From positions 433,615 to 497,614 of the forward strand of contig JAJCZX010000030.1 of assembly GCA_029262195.1 (NCBI GenBank): DNA of 64,000 nucleotides, given 5' to 3'. A model generated the notes under the pieces. It ran no database searches. It was not told where the DNA came from and saw nothing but the letters and a program-made list of their open reading frames with translations. This stretch comes from Gemmatimonadota bacterium (GTDB taxonomy: Bacteria > Gemmatimonadota > Gemmatimonadetes > Gemmatimonadales > GWC2-71-9). Made by a program: the position numbers and the translations under genes. Positions 1-8,350 of the stretch are shown in pieces; position 1 is the first letter of the stretch, and the number at the start of each line of letters is the position of its first letter.

Positions 1-193
1 CGATCACACCAGCAATAACCATCGGCCAGCTTACGATTCCACCGAATCCGAGCGTGGTTACAATGGCAATGAGCATGCCGGTTGCGGCCATGCGATTGCC
101 CCGCACCGCCGTCGCAGGGGAAGAGAGTTTTTTCAACCCCGAAATGAACAGGGTGGCTGCCAGAAGATAAAAAAGCTTATCTAGAGCTTCCAT
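1..193 (-). CDS. pntB: NAD(P) transhydrogenase subunit beta, N-terminal part (cut by window edge)
   Basis: Only the first 64 codons lie in the window. From the ATG at 193 the protein begins MEALDKLFYLLAATLF, a first membrane span, continues through the basic loop KKLSSPATAVRGNR, and enters a second span (GMLIAIVTTLGFGGIVSW). This is the N-terminal membrane part of PntB, which forms part of the proton channel; the NADP(H)-binding domain III would lie beyond the edge. The start is fixed by a one-base overlap with the upstream pntA2 stop (TAATG). It is the third gene of the pnt operon. The complex couples hydride transfer from NADH to NADP+ to proton re-entry at the inner membrane. Confidence 0.92.
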   Translation of the reverse strand, partial: MEALDKLFYLLAATLFISGLKKLSSPATAVRGNRMAATGMLIAIVTTLGFGGIVSWPMVIAGVI

Positions 194-489
194 TAGGATT
201 CATCCTCCGACTTACGCTTGAACATGCCGAGCATGCGACCGGTGACCATGAACCCTCCGACAACGTTGATCATCGCGAACACGATTGCCACGAATCCCAA
301 CCAGGATGCGACACCCCCGTCACCGGTATTAAAGACCAATAGCGCACCGATGATCGCAATACCGGAGATCGCGTTGGATCCCGACATCAACGGCGTGTGC
401 AGCGTCGGTGGAACCTTGGTGATTACCTCGAACCCGATAAACATCGCGAGCACGAAGATCACGAGCAGAACAACAAGTCCCTCAAGCAT
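193..489 (-). CDS. pntA2: NAD(P) transhydrogenase subunit alpha, membrane part
   Basis: This is the 98-residue split membrane portion of the alpha subunit (PntAB type), found as a separate gene in many bacteria. It has three predicted helices, roughly residues 2-20, 38-55 and 62-85. Between the first two sits VITKVPPTLHTPLMSGSN followed by AISG, the highly conserved signature of this subunit. The start ATG at 489 overlaps the end of pntA1 by 8 bases and its stop overlaps the pntB start by 1 base, so the three genes are translationally coupled. The C-terminal tail RKSEDES is charged and cytoplasmic by prediction. Confidence 0.95.
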   Translation of the reverse strand: MLEGLVVLLVIFVLAMFIGFEVITKVPPTLHTPLMSGSNAISGIAIIGALLVFNTGDGGVASWLGFVAIVFAMINVVGGFMVTGRMLGMFKRKSEDES

Positions 490-1621
490 TGGTTGACCCC
501 TCCAGAGCTTTCAGAGTCGCGGCCTGCACCACTTTACCGTCGTGGGTAATACAGGTGCCACTCGTAATCTCGTCGTCAAAATCGAGTTTCAGATTGCCTT
601 CCTCGACCAGATGACTGATCAGTGTCATCAAGTTCTTGGCAAACATCTGGCTTGCGTGGATCGGCGTGGATGCCGGGAGATTCACCGGGCCGATAATCGT
701 GACCCCTTTGTGAACAACCGTCTTACCAGCCTCAGTCAACTCACAGTTGCCGCCCATTTCCGCCGCGAGATCGATAATCACGGCACCCGCGGGCATGTCC
801 TCAACAGCGGCTTTAGTTATGAGCAACGGAGCGGGGCGTCCCGGGATCAAAGCGGTCGTGATAATAATGTCAGTTTTTTTGGCGTGCTCGTGAATCAGGT
901 CAAGGTCACGCTTCTGCTTGTCCTCGGACTGTTCTTTGGCATAGCCCCCGGCATCTTCGTCTCCACTGGCTTCGGGCGCGATGAATTTTGCGCCCAGTGA
1001 CTCGACCTGCTCTTTTACAACGGGTCTTACGTCGAAGGCTTCGACAACCGCTCCAAGCCGCCGCGCGGTGGCGATGGCCTGCAACCCGGCAACCCCAGCA
1101 CCCAGAACCAGAGTCTTTGAGGGAGCGAGAGTGCCGGCGGCTGTAACCAGCATCGGGAAAAATTTCCCGGACTCCATAGCAGCCATGAGAACAGCCTTGT
1201 AACCTGCCACAGTACTCATCGAAGACAACACGTCCATCGACTGAGCTCTGGTGATGCGGGGAAGCTGGTCGAGGCTGAATGAAGTGATCCCCGCGTCAGC
1301 CAGTTTCTTGGCGACTTCAGGATTAACCAGCGGCCACATCAAAGCTATCAACGCCGAACCTTTTTTGGCCAACGCAATTTCTTCGTCTGTTGGCTTATTG
1401 ATCTTTACGACCAGATCCGCGTTGCCCCAGAGATCCTTGGCAGAACCAACTATCTCGGCGCCGGCGGCCTCAAAATCTGAATCTTCAAACTTGGCGGCGG
1501 CTCCAGCACCTGCTTCGACAGCCACTGAAAAGCCCGATCCCGTCAGCCGTTTTACGACATCCGGAACCAGTGCGAGCCTGCTCTCACCTTCCAATATTTC
1601 CTTTGGAACAGCGATTTTCAC
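482..1621 (-). CDS. pntA1: NAD(P) transhydrogenase subunit alpha, soluble NAD(H)-binding part
   Basis: This is domain I of the transhydrogenase, which binds NAD(H) and passes hydride to NADP+ bound on PntB. The 379-residue protein opens KIAVPKEILEGESRLALVP, the alanine-dehydrogenase/PNT N-terminal signature. It carries RAQSMDVLSSMSTVAGYKA in the middle and a Rossmann motif VLGAGVAGLQAIATARRLGA followed by an acidic AFDVRP. I place the start at the GTG at 1621 because AGGAG stands five bases upstream and the family alignment begins at the next residue; an upstream in-frame start at 1708 would add 29 residues unlike the family. It is first in the pntA1-pntA2-pntB operon, transcribed divergently from the membrane gene at 1772. 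Confidence 0.95.
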   Translation of the reverse strand: MKIAVPKEILEGESRLALVPDVVKRLTGSGFSVAVEAGAGAAAKFEDSDFEAAGAEIVGSAKDLWGNADLVVKINKPTDEEIALAKKGSALIALMWPLVNPEVAKKLADAGITSFSLDQLPRITRAQSMDVLSSMSTVAGYKAVLMAAMESGKFFPMLVTAAGTLAPSKTLVLGAGVAGLQAIATARRLGAVVEAFDVRPVVKEQVESLGAKFIAPEASGDEDAGGYAKEQSEDKQKRDLDLIHEHAKKTDIIITTALIPGRPAPLLITKAAVEDMPAGAVIIDLAAEMGGNCELTEAGKTVVHKGVTIIGPVNLPASTPIHASQMFAKNLMTLISHLVEEGNLKLDFDDEITSGTCITHDGKVVQAATLKALEGSTNA

Positions 1622-1771
1622 TGTAACTCCTCTTGAATTAGCCCACGGATGGTACCATACTTCGCGCCGCTCGTCTACCCGGGATTTTGACGTCCGCTTG
1701 ACTACCATCCGTCATGTTTTGACGCGACGAGAAGAATACCCGCGCAGACATTAAATTTTTGTGAGACGAGA

Positions 1772-2437
1772 GTGACCGCAGTGTTTGGATTTCTGGTGAA
1801 AAAGTACGGCGACAAGAAATGGGATATCTTCTTGCGCATATCTGGCCTGGCTGCCCTCGGCGGGATCCCGCTGGCCATCTACTTCCCGGCCACGATCCCC
1901 CTGGTGTGGTTGGCTCTCGTCGCAATTCCGGCCAATAGTCCGCTATCACCTATCATCCCCACGGCCTTCGAGCCGATGCTGATGATCGCCGCCAAGTACG
2001 CCTCGCCCATCACCACCGCGGTTGTTGCAACCACTGCCTACATGTTCACCGAGTTCGTGAATTGGCACATCTACAAATGGGCCCTGAATTGGGACAAACT
2101 CAAATCCGTCTCAGAGTCAAAGTGGGTCAAATGGGCGATGACCAACTTCGCGAAGGCACCGTTCCTGGTCACAATATTCTTCGCTTTCACCCCCATGCCC
2201 TTCTGGGCCGTACGGGGCGTTGCAATCCTGCAGGGATACGGGGTGCGACCGTTCATGACCGCTACAGCTTTAGGGCGATTCCCGCGCCTCTTTATCTACG
2301 CGTGGTTCGGTGAAGTTCTGCTGGTGCCAACACCGATCCTCGTCGGGATTATTGTCGGCGGGGCCGTAATCGTGATTTCCGCCAAATTAATAAAAGGAAA
2401 ATCCCTGCTCGGCGGTACGGTTCTCGACTCCGATTAG
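1772..2437 (+). CDS. Polytopic membrane protein, possibly VTT/DedA-like
   Basis: The 221-residue protein has about five hydrophobic segments (roughly residues 22-55, 70-92, 128-150, 160-180 and 183-204). The segment ALGRFPRLFIYAWFGE resembles the conserved arginine and glycine-containing part of the VTT (SNARE-associated, DedA/YqaA) family, in which these proteins act as inner-membrane lipid or small-molecule transporters. That assignment is a resemblance only. Translation probably starts at the GTG at 1772, with a weak GAG upstream; a GTG at 1781 is also possible. The gene ends one base before the end of the convergent collagen-like gene at 2439, with no visible terminator between them. Confidence 0.7.
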   Translation: MTAVFGFLVKKYGDKKWDIFLRISGLAALGGIPLAIYFPATIPLVWLALVAIPANSPLSPIIPTAFEPMLMIAAKYASPITTAVVATTAYMFTEFVNWHIYKWALNWDKLKSVSESKWVKWAMTNFAKAPFLVTIFFAFTPMPFWAVRGVAILQGYGVRPFMTATALGRFPRLFIYAWFGEVLLVPTPILVGIIVGGAVIVISAKLIKGKSLLGGTVLDSD

Positions 2438-2438
2438 C

Positions 2439-3545
2439 CTACCGACCGGACGAATATTCCAGCAATTCTACCAACTCCGATGGCGGGCGTTGCCCAAATA
2501 CGCTGTTCGGCGGAACCTCGATTATCTCCATTCCCGGCCCACGTCTCCCTCCGGGCCCTTCGCGTCCGTCAGGGCCCACAGGCCCCGCATCACCTTCTTC
2601 ACCTGCGGTGCAACGGCGTTGACCTGCTGGCTCCCCACCGTCTCCCCCTTCACCACCGGGACCACCTTCGCCGGGTTGTCCACCCCGTCCTCCGGGCACC
2701 TCAACGTCTACCAGTCCCGCCAGAAACGGTTCGGCATCCGAAACAATCACAGTCACCCGCCCTCCGCGACCGCCGGATCCACCCGGACCTCCAACACCAC
2801 CGGCTCCTCCCGGAGCGCCTTTTCCACCGGGACAACCATCCCGCCCGGCAGGGCCTTTGACTCCTGGTTCTCCCCTTACTCCCTTGCCACCCCGGCCACC
2901 GCGCGAAATGATCTCAAGCCAGTCAGCCGAGCTAACCCTGTCGGCATCAAACAACGCAAAGATGGGCGGTGCCTGCTCTACCTCTATCGCGGTAACGAGG
3001 AGACGCTCAACGAAAGGCGAACTGAGGATCGCCAACCGCACCACAACATCCAAACCGTTCCCGCCAGCCTGCCCTCTCGAACCACTGGGGCCGCTAAACG
3101 TGAAAGAATTGCGGACACACGAATACTCCGGCTCTAACACCTCGGAACCGCTGATGGAGGGATTCACTTTCAGGAGTGCATTGAGTTCAAACCCGTTCAT
3201 CGCCGTGCGCAGAGGGTCCCTATTGGCCCGCCATGAGCCGTTTTCATGGGGAATCGCGTCCCGACTGTATCTATTGAGCATCACGACGTGAAGCATCGGC
3301 GGGGCATCTTCATTGTAACGGGTTTCAAACGGAATCCGGGTACCGTTGTCCATCACCGCGTAGTATTCGATATCGATACTTTCTCCGGGGCAAACTGCTC
3401 GACTCGATGAGACCATTTCGATCGATTCCATCCGAGATACCAACCCAGGATCGGGAGCGAATCCCGGCGGTGGACCTGACGAACAAGCCGCCAATAAAAG
3501 AATCGTAATCGCAGTCCATGTGGACTTCATACCCTTAGATGTCAT
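2439..3545 (-). CDS. Lipoprotein with collagen-like Gly-X-Y tracts
   Basis: The 368-residue protein has a signal peptide ending in a lipobox (LLAAC, Cys21), so it is probably anchored in the outer membrane. Residues 22-210 form a globular region of no family I recognise. Two glycine-rich tracts follow, about residues 216-263 and 285-338, many in triplets such as GEPGVKGPAG and GPVGPDGREGPGG, separated by a short non-repetitive strand region (VTVIVSDAEPF). Two cysteines (C238, C312) sit in or beside the tracts. The start at 3545 is three bases after the moaA stop, suggesting translational coupling; an ATG at 3530 is an alternative. A trimeric collagen-like stalk is possible but not shown. Confidence 0.8.
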   Translation of the reverse strand: MTSKGMKSTWTAITILLLAACSSGPPPGFAPDPGLVSRMESIEMVSSSRAVCPGESIDIEYYAVMDNGTRIPFETRYNEDAPPMLHVVMLNRYSRDAIPHENGSWRANRDPLRTAMNGFELNALLKVNPSISGSEVLEPEYSCVRNSFTFSGPSGSRGQAGGNGLDVVVRLAILSSPFVERLLVTAIEVEQAPPIFALFDADRVSSADWLEIISRGGRGGKGVRGEPGVKGPAGRDGCPGGKGAPGGAGGVGGPGGSGGRGGRVTVIVSDAEPFLAGLVDVEVPGGRGGQPGEGGPGGEGGDGGEPAGQRRCTAGEEGDAGPVGPDGREGPGGRRGPGMEIIEVPPNSVFGQRPPSELVELLEYSSGR

Positions 3546-3548
3546 TTG

Positions 3549-4583
3549 CTATCCGCCGCGTGTATGCATCTCCCGATGCGGTTTCTGTCGCAAAGAACCG
3601 ACCTGATAAAGTGGAGTTCGCTGGTCAGCACCAAGTCTATCGAGAGCGCCTCTGTCAGTGCGGCCCGTCCAGATTTCCCTCAACGCTTCGTCCAACTCTC
3701 CATCGGTGCACCCACTTCTGATTAACTCCCGCAAATCTACACCAGTATCGGAATACAAACAGAGGAAAAGATGTCCGTCAGCCGTCAATCTAGCCCGGTC
3801 ACAGCTTCCACAAAAAGGTGTCGTAGTCGACGCGACGATCCCTATTTTGCGGCCGTCCGACAGAACAAAGCGTTCGGCCGGGGCACTCCCCCTCGGGTCA
3901 ATATCCTGCGTGAGGCTCCCGAACCGTTCCTCAATAATCTCGACGATTTCAGACCTGGGGACCACCTTATCAGCCGACCACCCGGTCGCTCCCCCAACGT
4001 CCATGTATTCTATAAAACGAGGCTCGGCGTTATTTTCGAAAGCGAACTCAACCATATTCGCCAGCTCATCCTCATTGAATCCACGCACGACAACCGTGTT
4101 GATTTTCGTACCGGTGAATCCCACTTTCCTGAGACTTCGAATGCCATCAAATACCTGGTCCAAACGATCGTTTTTCGTGAATTGGCGATAGCGCTCGTGG
4201 TCTAACGAATCGAGACTCACGGTGACCCGACCCAGTCCCGAGGCCTTCAATTCCGCGGCGAAACGAGACAATACGACCCCATTGGTCGTCATGGCAGTAC
4301 CTTCAATGCCCGGGGTTTTCACAACCCCTTTGATGAACTCCGGTAAATCCTGGCGTAGAAGCGGTTCGCCCCCGGTTATGCGAACATTTGTCACGCCAAG
4401 TTTCGCAAAAGAATTCAACAGGCGAAGGGTTTCTTCAAAAGTGAGGATCGACTCCCGGGCCAACCAGACGTAGTGATCTTCCGGCATGCAGTACTGACAT
4501 CTTATGTTGCATCGGTCCGTGACCGATATCCTAAGATTTCGAAGAGGTCGCTGCCAGCGATCGAGTGGGGTTGAGTGCATCAC
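3549..4583 (-). CDS. moaA: GTP 3',8-cyclase MoaA
   Basis: MoaA is a radical SAM enzyme that, with MoaC, turns GTP into cyclic pyranopterin monophosphate for molybdenum cofactor. The 344-residue protein shows the N-terminal cluster motif CNIRCQYC (C25, C29, C32), the SAM-binding glycines TGGEPLLR, and the second cluster motif FCGSCDRARLTADGHLFLC (C258, C261, C275). It ends in Gly-Gly (HTRGG), the double-glycine tail known to be needed in this family. Length is typical. No other moa or mo-cofactor gene is in the window. It lies just upstream of the collagen-like lipoprotein, a pairing with no obvious functional link. Confidence 0.97.
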   Translation of the reverse strand: MMHSTPLDRWQRPLRNLRISVTDRCNIRCQYCMPEDHYVWLARESILTFEETLRLLNSFAKLGVTNVRITGGEPLLRQDLPEFIKGVVKTPGIEGTAMTTNGVVLSRFAAELKASGLGRVTVSLDSLDHERYRQFTKNDRLDQVFDGIRSLRKVGFTGTKINTVVVRGFNEDELANMVEFAFENNAEPRFIEYMDVGGATGWSADKVVPRSEIVEIIEERFGSLTQDIDPRGSAPAERFVLSDGRKIGIVASTTTPFCGSCDRARLTADGHLFLCLYSDTGVDLRELIRSGCTDGELDEALREIWTGRTDRGALDRLGADQRTPLYQVGSLRQKPHREMHTRGG

Positions 4584-4617
4584 TTAAGATAGCCCCGAAT
4601 CGAAGGCCGAGTCGATC

Positions 4618-6012
4618 CTACCCAACCTTGCGCCGAACCATGAGGGTGCATGCACCTGCGAGGGCGGCCGCAATCAAACCAACCAGCACCGGTGTAAGTC
4701 CCAGCAATCCGGCTCCTCCCGTGGCCAGATGAACACTGGTCGTCAGCGAGACTCCTCCAACTATGGCAGCGACTGCCTCAAACTTGCCGAAAGCTCTCGT
4801 ATATAGTCCTGCGATCACCGGAACGAACAAACTCACGCTCAACAGCGAATAAAACACGCCCAGGGCTCCAACAACCGTAGGAAGAACAATTGCCAGCAAT
4901 ACCCCGATACCCCCACCTACCAAGGCAGCCATTCGAGCGACGAAAAGCAACCGTGCGTCGGAGGCCTGAGGGTTCACATGTTTTTTATAAAGGTCCTGAG
5001 ACAACGAAGTGGCCAGCATGAACAGGATTGCGTCGGCCGAACTGATGTCAGCGACGAACAGAGCGCCCAGTCCGATGATTCCAACCGCGAAAGGCATGTC
5101 CTGCATTAGGAGGACGGGAAGAGCCTGTTCGGGATTGACAAGGTTAGGATGATCCAGTCGTGCAGCCATCCCAAGTATGGCAGGAACGAACGCGAACAAC
5201 AGCAATGCGATTGCGCTGATGCCTATCCCCAGCCGCAGGGCCTTTACATCTCTCGCGCCGTAAGCCTTCTGGATCAACCCCGGCGAGATGATGAAGGCCG
5301 GAGCGATCATTGGCAGGTAGCGCCAATGCAACCCACCACCACCAACGAATTTTCCGTAATCTCCGGAAACCGCACCTATTCGCTCAAAGAATCCGGACAC
5401 CCCACCATGAGCCGATAACGACAGATATGTCGCCACAACGAAACCGGTTAACAGGACCACCAGTTGCACAGCGTTGATCCAGGCGGCTCCTACCAACCCT
5501 CCCGACGCGAAGTAGGCAATCACAACTATTCCGCCCAACATCGAACCAGCCCACATGGGAACCTCAGCAACGACATTCAACAAAACGGCAAGGGCAATTA
5601 GTTGGCCAGCCAGAATTGCGAGAGTACCCACCCAGAGTAATACGGCGACAAATGATCTAACCCCCGGCCCATATCGGTGCTCCAGAAAGTCACCGACAGT
5701 ATAGAAACCATTCTCTTTAGCGAGGCGCCAGATCCGCGGGCCAATCCACAATGCCAGAACCAGTGTCCCGACTCCAGCCGATCCAACCCACCACCAGGCC
5801 CCCAATCCATCCCGATATCCGATCCCGGCAGCACCAATCGTTGATCCCGCTCCGATGTTTGCCGCCAGAACTGTGGCCAGGAGAAGTCCAGGACCCAGTT
5901 TGCGCCCCGCAACGAAGAAGTCCGCACTGCCTCGGACAAGCCTGGAAAGCAGGGCACCGAGACCAATTAATCCGGCCGAAAATATGACCAGTGTCGCGAA
6001 GTAGGGATTCAA
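4618..6012 (-). CDS. Sodium:solute symporter family protein
   Basis: A 464-residue inner-membrane transporter with about 12-13 hydrophobic helices. The N-terminal part (DFFVAGRKLGPGLLLATVLAANIGAGSTIGAAGIGYRDGLGAWW, given here in outline) matches the SSF core, where helix TM1 is broken around an Asn-Ile-Gly sequence and is followed by GxxYxxG-like and GAWWW elements. Members use the sodium gradient to import amino acids, carboxylates, sugars or other small solutes; the substrate cannot be read from sequence. The start appears to be TTG at 6012, 13 bases after the stop of the P1 peptidase gene, without a clear ribosome site, so coupling to that gene is likely. A peptide-derived substrate would fit the neighbour but is inference. 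Confidence 0.88.
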   Translation of the reverse strand: MNPYFATLVIFSAGLIGLGALLSRLVRGSADFFVAGRKLGPGLLLATVLAANIGAGSTIGAAGIGYRDGLGAWWWVGSAGVGTLVLALWIGPRIWRLAKENGFYTVGDFLEHRYGPGVRSFVAVLLWVGTLAILAGQLIALAVLLNVVAEVPMWAGSMLGGIVVIAYFASGGLVGAAWINAVQLVVLLTGFVVATYLSLSAHGGVSGFFERIGAVSGDYGKFVGGGGLHWRYLPMIAPAFIISPGLIQKAYGARDVKALRLGIGISAIALLLFAFVPAILGMAARLDHPNLVNPEQALPVLLMQDMPFAVGIIGLGALFVADISSADAILFMLATSLSQDLYKKHVNPQASDARLLFVARMAALVGGGIGVLLAIVLPTVVGALGVFYSLLSVSLFVPVIAGLYTRAFGKFEAVAAIVGGVSLTTSVHLATGGAGLLGLTPVLVGLIAAALAGACTLMVRRKVG

Positions 6013-6025
6013 ATTATGGAATTGG

Positions 6026-7060
6026 TTAGTCGTTCAAATCACGAACAGCAGGTAACCCCGGAAGGCTTTCCGCATGAGTCGCAGCGTTAATCACGGCCCG
6101 CGCGATCAAGTCAGCGCTAACAGCGCCAATTCGCATCAAATTTACAGGGCCATCCCAATTCCCTGTCCCGGCCGCGAAAATAATGTCACCGTCCACGGGA
6201 GTGTGCACCGGATAGATGGCCCGTGCAAAACCATCGTGTCCCATCTGAGAGATTTTGGTGGCCTGGGATTTAGTCAGCGAGGCGTTGGTGACAATTATTC
6301 CAAGCGTGGTGTTCTCTCCCGCCCCGCCTCGCACCTCTGCCCCCTCAAGAAAGATGTTTCGCGTGTCGGCAAGACTACCATCAGCATTTCGTGCACCCGC
6401 AAACACCTCTCCAGTGGCCGGATCGATGATGTCGCCTACTCCATTGGCGGCAACGATCGCAACAATCTCCAGGCCGTCCGGGAATGAAACCGAGGCAATC
6501 CCAATCCCCGACTTCATTGCATTGCCCATTCCTAGAAGTTTGCCGACGGTCGCTCCAAGCCCCGCACCAACATTCCCCTGCTCTAACTGGTCGCGGCGGG
6601 CCGACGACGCGGCACGGTAGCCACAGTCAGCGTCGGGTCGGACCGATTGGTCGTCACCTACCTGGAGGTCAAACAGAATTGCCTGGGGCACAATCGGGAT
6701 GTGGAGCGATCCGAATTCGAATCCGACCCCCTGCTCCTCCAGAAAACGCATTACTCCTGTCGCAACGTCAAGCCCAAAAGCGCTCCCACCTGACAGGACT
6801 AGACCATGCACGCGCTGGACACTGTTGACCGGTGACAGCAGCTCGGTATCTCTCGTGCCCGGAGCGGAACCTCTGACATCAACCCCAGCTACGGCTCCCC
6901 CGTCGAACAGCACCACGGTGCATCCGGTCGGCCTTCCAACCATCGCTGCGTGCCCGATTCGAACCCCTTCAGGGAGCAGGTCGGTGCCCTGTGCGGCGCT
7001 CAGTTGTTTGCTGCCCGATACCACTGCAATAGTTGTTAACACGACTGTAAAGGGTTTCAA
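6026..7060 (-). CDS. P1-family (DmpA/NylC-like) N-terminal-nucleophile peptidase, exported
   Basis: The 344-residue protein belongs to family P1 (peptidase S58), self-cleaving amidohydrolases that include D-aminopeptidase DmpA and nylon oligomer hydrolase NylC. Visible hallmarks are GLVLSGGSAFGLDVATGVM (residues 86-104) and ENTTLGIIVTNASLTK (249-264). Autocleavage would fall between Asn250 and Thr251, as in NylC, making Thr251 the nucleophile. Residues 1-23 look like a signal peptide ending SAA, so it probably acts in the periplasm. The start is a TTG at 7060 with AAAGG six bases upstream. The downstream symporter is probably co-transcribed and could import the product. Confidence 0.9.
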   Translation of the reverse strand: MKPFTVVLTTIAVVSGSKQLSAAQGTDLLPEGVRIGHAAMVGRPTGCTVVLFDGGAVAGVDVRGSAPGTRDTELLSPVNSVQRVHGLVLSGGSAFGLDVATGVMRFLEEQGVGFEFGSLHIPIVPQAILFDLQVGDDQSVRPDADCGYRAASSARRDQLEQGNVGAGLGATVGKLLGMGNAMKSGIGIASVSFPDGLEIVAIVAANGVGDIIDPATGEVFAGARNADGSLADTRNIFLEGAEVRGGAGENTTLGIIVTNASLTKSQATKISQMGHDGFARAIYPVHTPVDGDIIFAAGTGNWDGPVNLMRIGAVSADLIARAVINAATHAESLPGLPAVRDLND

Positions 7061-7398
7061 GAGACGCCTTTTGACCTCTGGAATTCTGGTTGGTGGTTTT
7101 GGTCACAGGTATTTCGTCGGTTGCCTGAACATTTGCAACCCTGCGTCCTGGTCACAGATGATATCCTGCATTCATCTATTTGTTGCATTGTGACCTGAAC
7201 GGTGCAAGAACAGTCTCATTATCGGACAGGGGTATTGCATCGGGCGACCGTATTGCCCAAATTCGAATCGGCCTATCTCGTTGCCAATCAACGCGTTATG
7301 GCCCATGCCGAAATGGCCGGGAACCACGGGCACAATTTTCGCTGTTCCCCAGACAGAGGTCTGCTACAAACCTGTTTCCCGTAACAAGGAGAAGTTTG
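7061..7398. other. Non-coding stretch between the P1 peptidase and the 158-residue gene
   Basis: About 340 bases without a supported gene. Reading frames across it lack a ribosome site and resemble no family. The last bases hold the ribosome site of the next gene. It probably contains the divergent promoters of both flanking genes, but I see no convincing -35/-10 pair or repeat. Confidence 0.5.
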
Positions 7399-7875
7399 AT
7401 GACTCAGTACGGTGGTTCAGAAAGCCAAATAGCGTTTCCATATGTAAGTGAAGACGTTGGCGTTCTCGTCCCCAGAGTCGAGGATCTTCTACGCAGGGTT
7501 TGTCACGAAGAACCTTCCTCAGTGGCGGACGGCGAAAATGCGGTCAACCTTCAGGCTCCCCTTTCGTTCCCGGATGGTATTGGTGTCGGCGCGGTTAAGG
7601 CCGAGTTGTTCCGTTACCGCGATGGGATCAGGCTAGACATCCAGATCGGTCATAATCGAATGTTTGCCAAAAGAAACGGCGAGCCGTCAAGCCGCAGGTG
7701 TTTCTTCAACGACTATGTGGCCTCTGTCACAGTCTCGAGCGGCAAAGAAGAAATACCGCAGAACTTTGTGAGAAAAGTGGTTTCAGGCGTAGCCGCCGCA
7801 CGGGATGCCGTCAAACGCCACAACAGGCAGTCAAGAGGTGTCTGGGACGAAGTAAAAGTAGCTGCCCAGGACTGA
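7399..7875 (+). CDS. Hypothetical protein, 158 residues
   Basis: I do not recognise this protein. The start at 7399 is well supported by AAGGAG eight bases upstream; an in-frame extension to 7180 is rejected because it has no ribosome site and odd composition. The product has no signal peptide or membrane span. It contains alternating strand-like segments (AVKAELFRYRDGIRLDIQIGH, then CFFNDYVASVTVSSG) and a basic helix near the C-terminus (GVAAARDAVKRHNRQSRG). A strong intrinsic terminator begins 19 bases after the stop, so it is a monocistronic gene or the last gene of a unit. The next genes, on the opposite strand, are two-component proteins. Confidence 0.75.
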   Translation: MTQYGGSESQIAFPYVSEDVGVLVPRVEDLLRRVCHEEPSSVADGENAVNLQAPLSFPDGIGVGAVKAELFRYRDGIRLDIQIGHNRMFAKRNGEPSSRRCFFNDYVASVTVSSGKEEIPQNFVRKVVSGVAAARDAVKRHNRQSRGVWDEVKVAAQD

Positions 7876-7893
7876 GTTCATAAATGCAGGTAG

Positions 7894-7929
7894 CGGGTCC
7901 GGTGAACAAGGGTTTGCCGGACCCGTTTT
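7894..7929 (+). terminator. Intrinsic terminator
   Basis: CGGGTCCGG (7894-7902) pairs perfectly with CCGGACCCG (7917-7925), leaving a 14-base loop, and is followed by TTTT. It ends transcription from the gene at 7399. Confidence 0.85.
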
Positions 7930-7932
7930 CGT

Positions 7933-8259
7933 CTACGGGTACAGTTGCCTCAACGCAGCAAGGTTTTCTTCGATAACGGAGAAACTGGCGGCCAGGTTTT
8001 CCACCGAGCCGAGCCGAGCGTTGTCTTCAATTTCGCGGGCTGCTTGCGAAATCCCGTCGGCACCCACCGAAAGTGAACTCCCTTTAATGGAATGAGCCAA
8101 CGATCGTATTTTTTCGCAATCGGGGGAATCAACCTGCTGACGAAGCTCCTCAGCAATTTCAGTTGTGGATTGGAGGTACTCAACGAGCAGTTCCTGAGCG
8201 AACTCTTCGTCTCCTCCGGTGATTTCGTTTAGGTGCTCCCGGTTTATCGGGTCCGACAT
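7933..8259 (-). CDS. Hpt-domain phosphotransfer protein
   Basis: A 108-residue protein that is a single histidine phosphotransfer domain. The phosphorylatable histidine is His56 in the motif LAHSIKGSS, followed by a helix of the four-helix bundle and a hydrophobic C-terminal helix. Such proteins shuttle phosphoryl groups between a hybrid kinase and a response regulator in the cytoplasm. The ATG at 8259 is chosen because GGAGG lies five bases upstream. The response regulator at 8351 is upstream on the same strand with a gap of about 90 bases, so the two are plausible partners. No histidine kinase is nearby, making this an orphan part of a phosphorelay. Confidence 0.9.
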   Translation of the reverse strand: MSDPINREHLNEITGGDEEFAQELLVEYLQSTTEIAEELRQQVDSPDCEKIRSLAHSIKGSSLSVGADGISQAAREIEDNARLGSVENLAASFSVIEENLAALRQLYP

Positions 8260-8350
8260 CTCGGCCTCCAAAGAGAATCAACGCGCCATGCGCTATGCGC
8301 CATCTGTTCATGCCAGCTACCAAATTAGGCTAAAACAACCTAATCAACAA

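Noticed and set aside
2480..3137. Long plus-strand frames over the collagen-like gene
   Set aside because: They are shadows of the Gly-X-Y repeats, have no ribosome site, and their proline-rich translation follows from the antisense of glycine codons.
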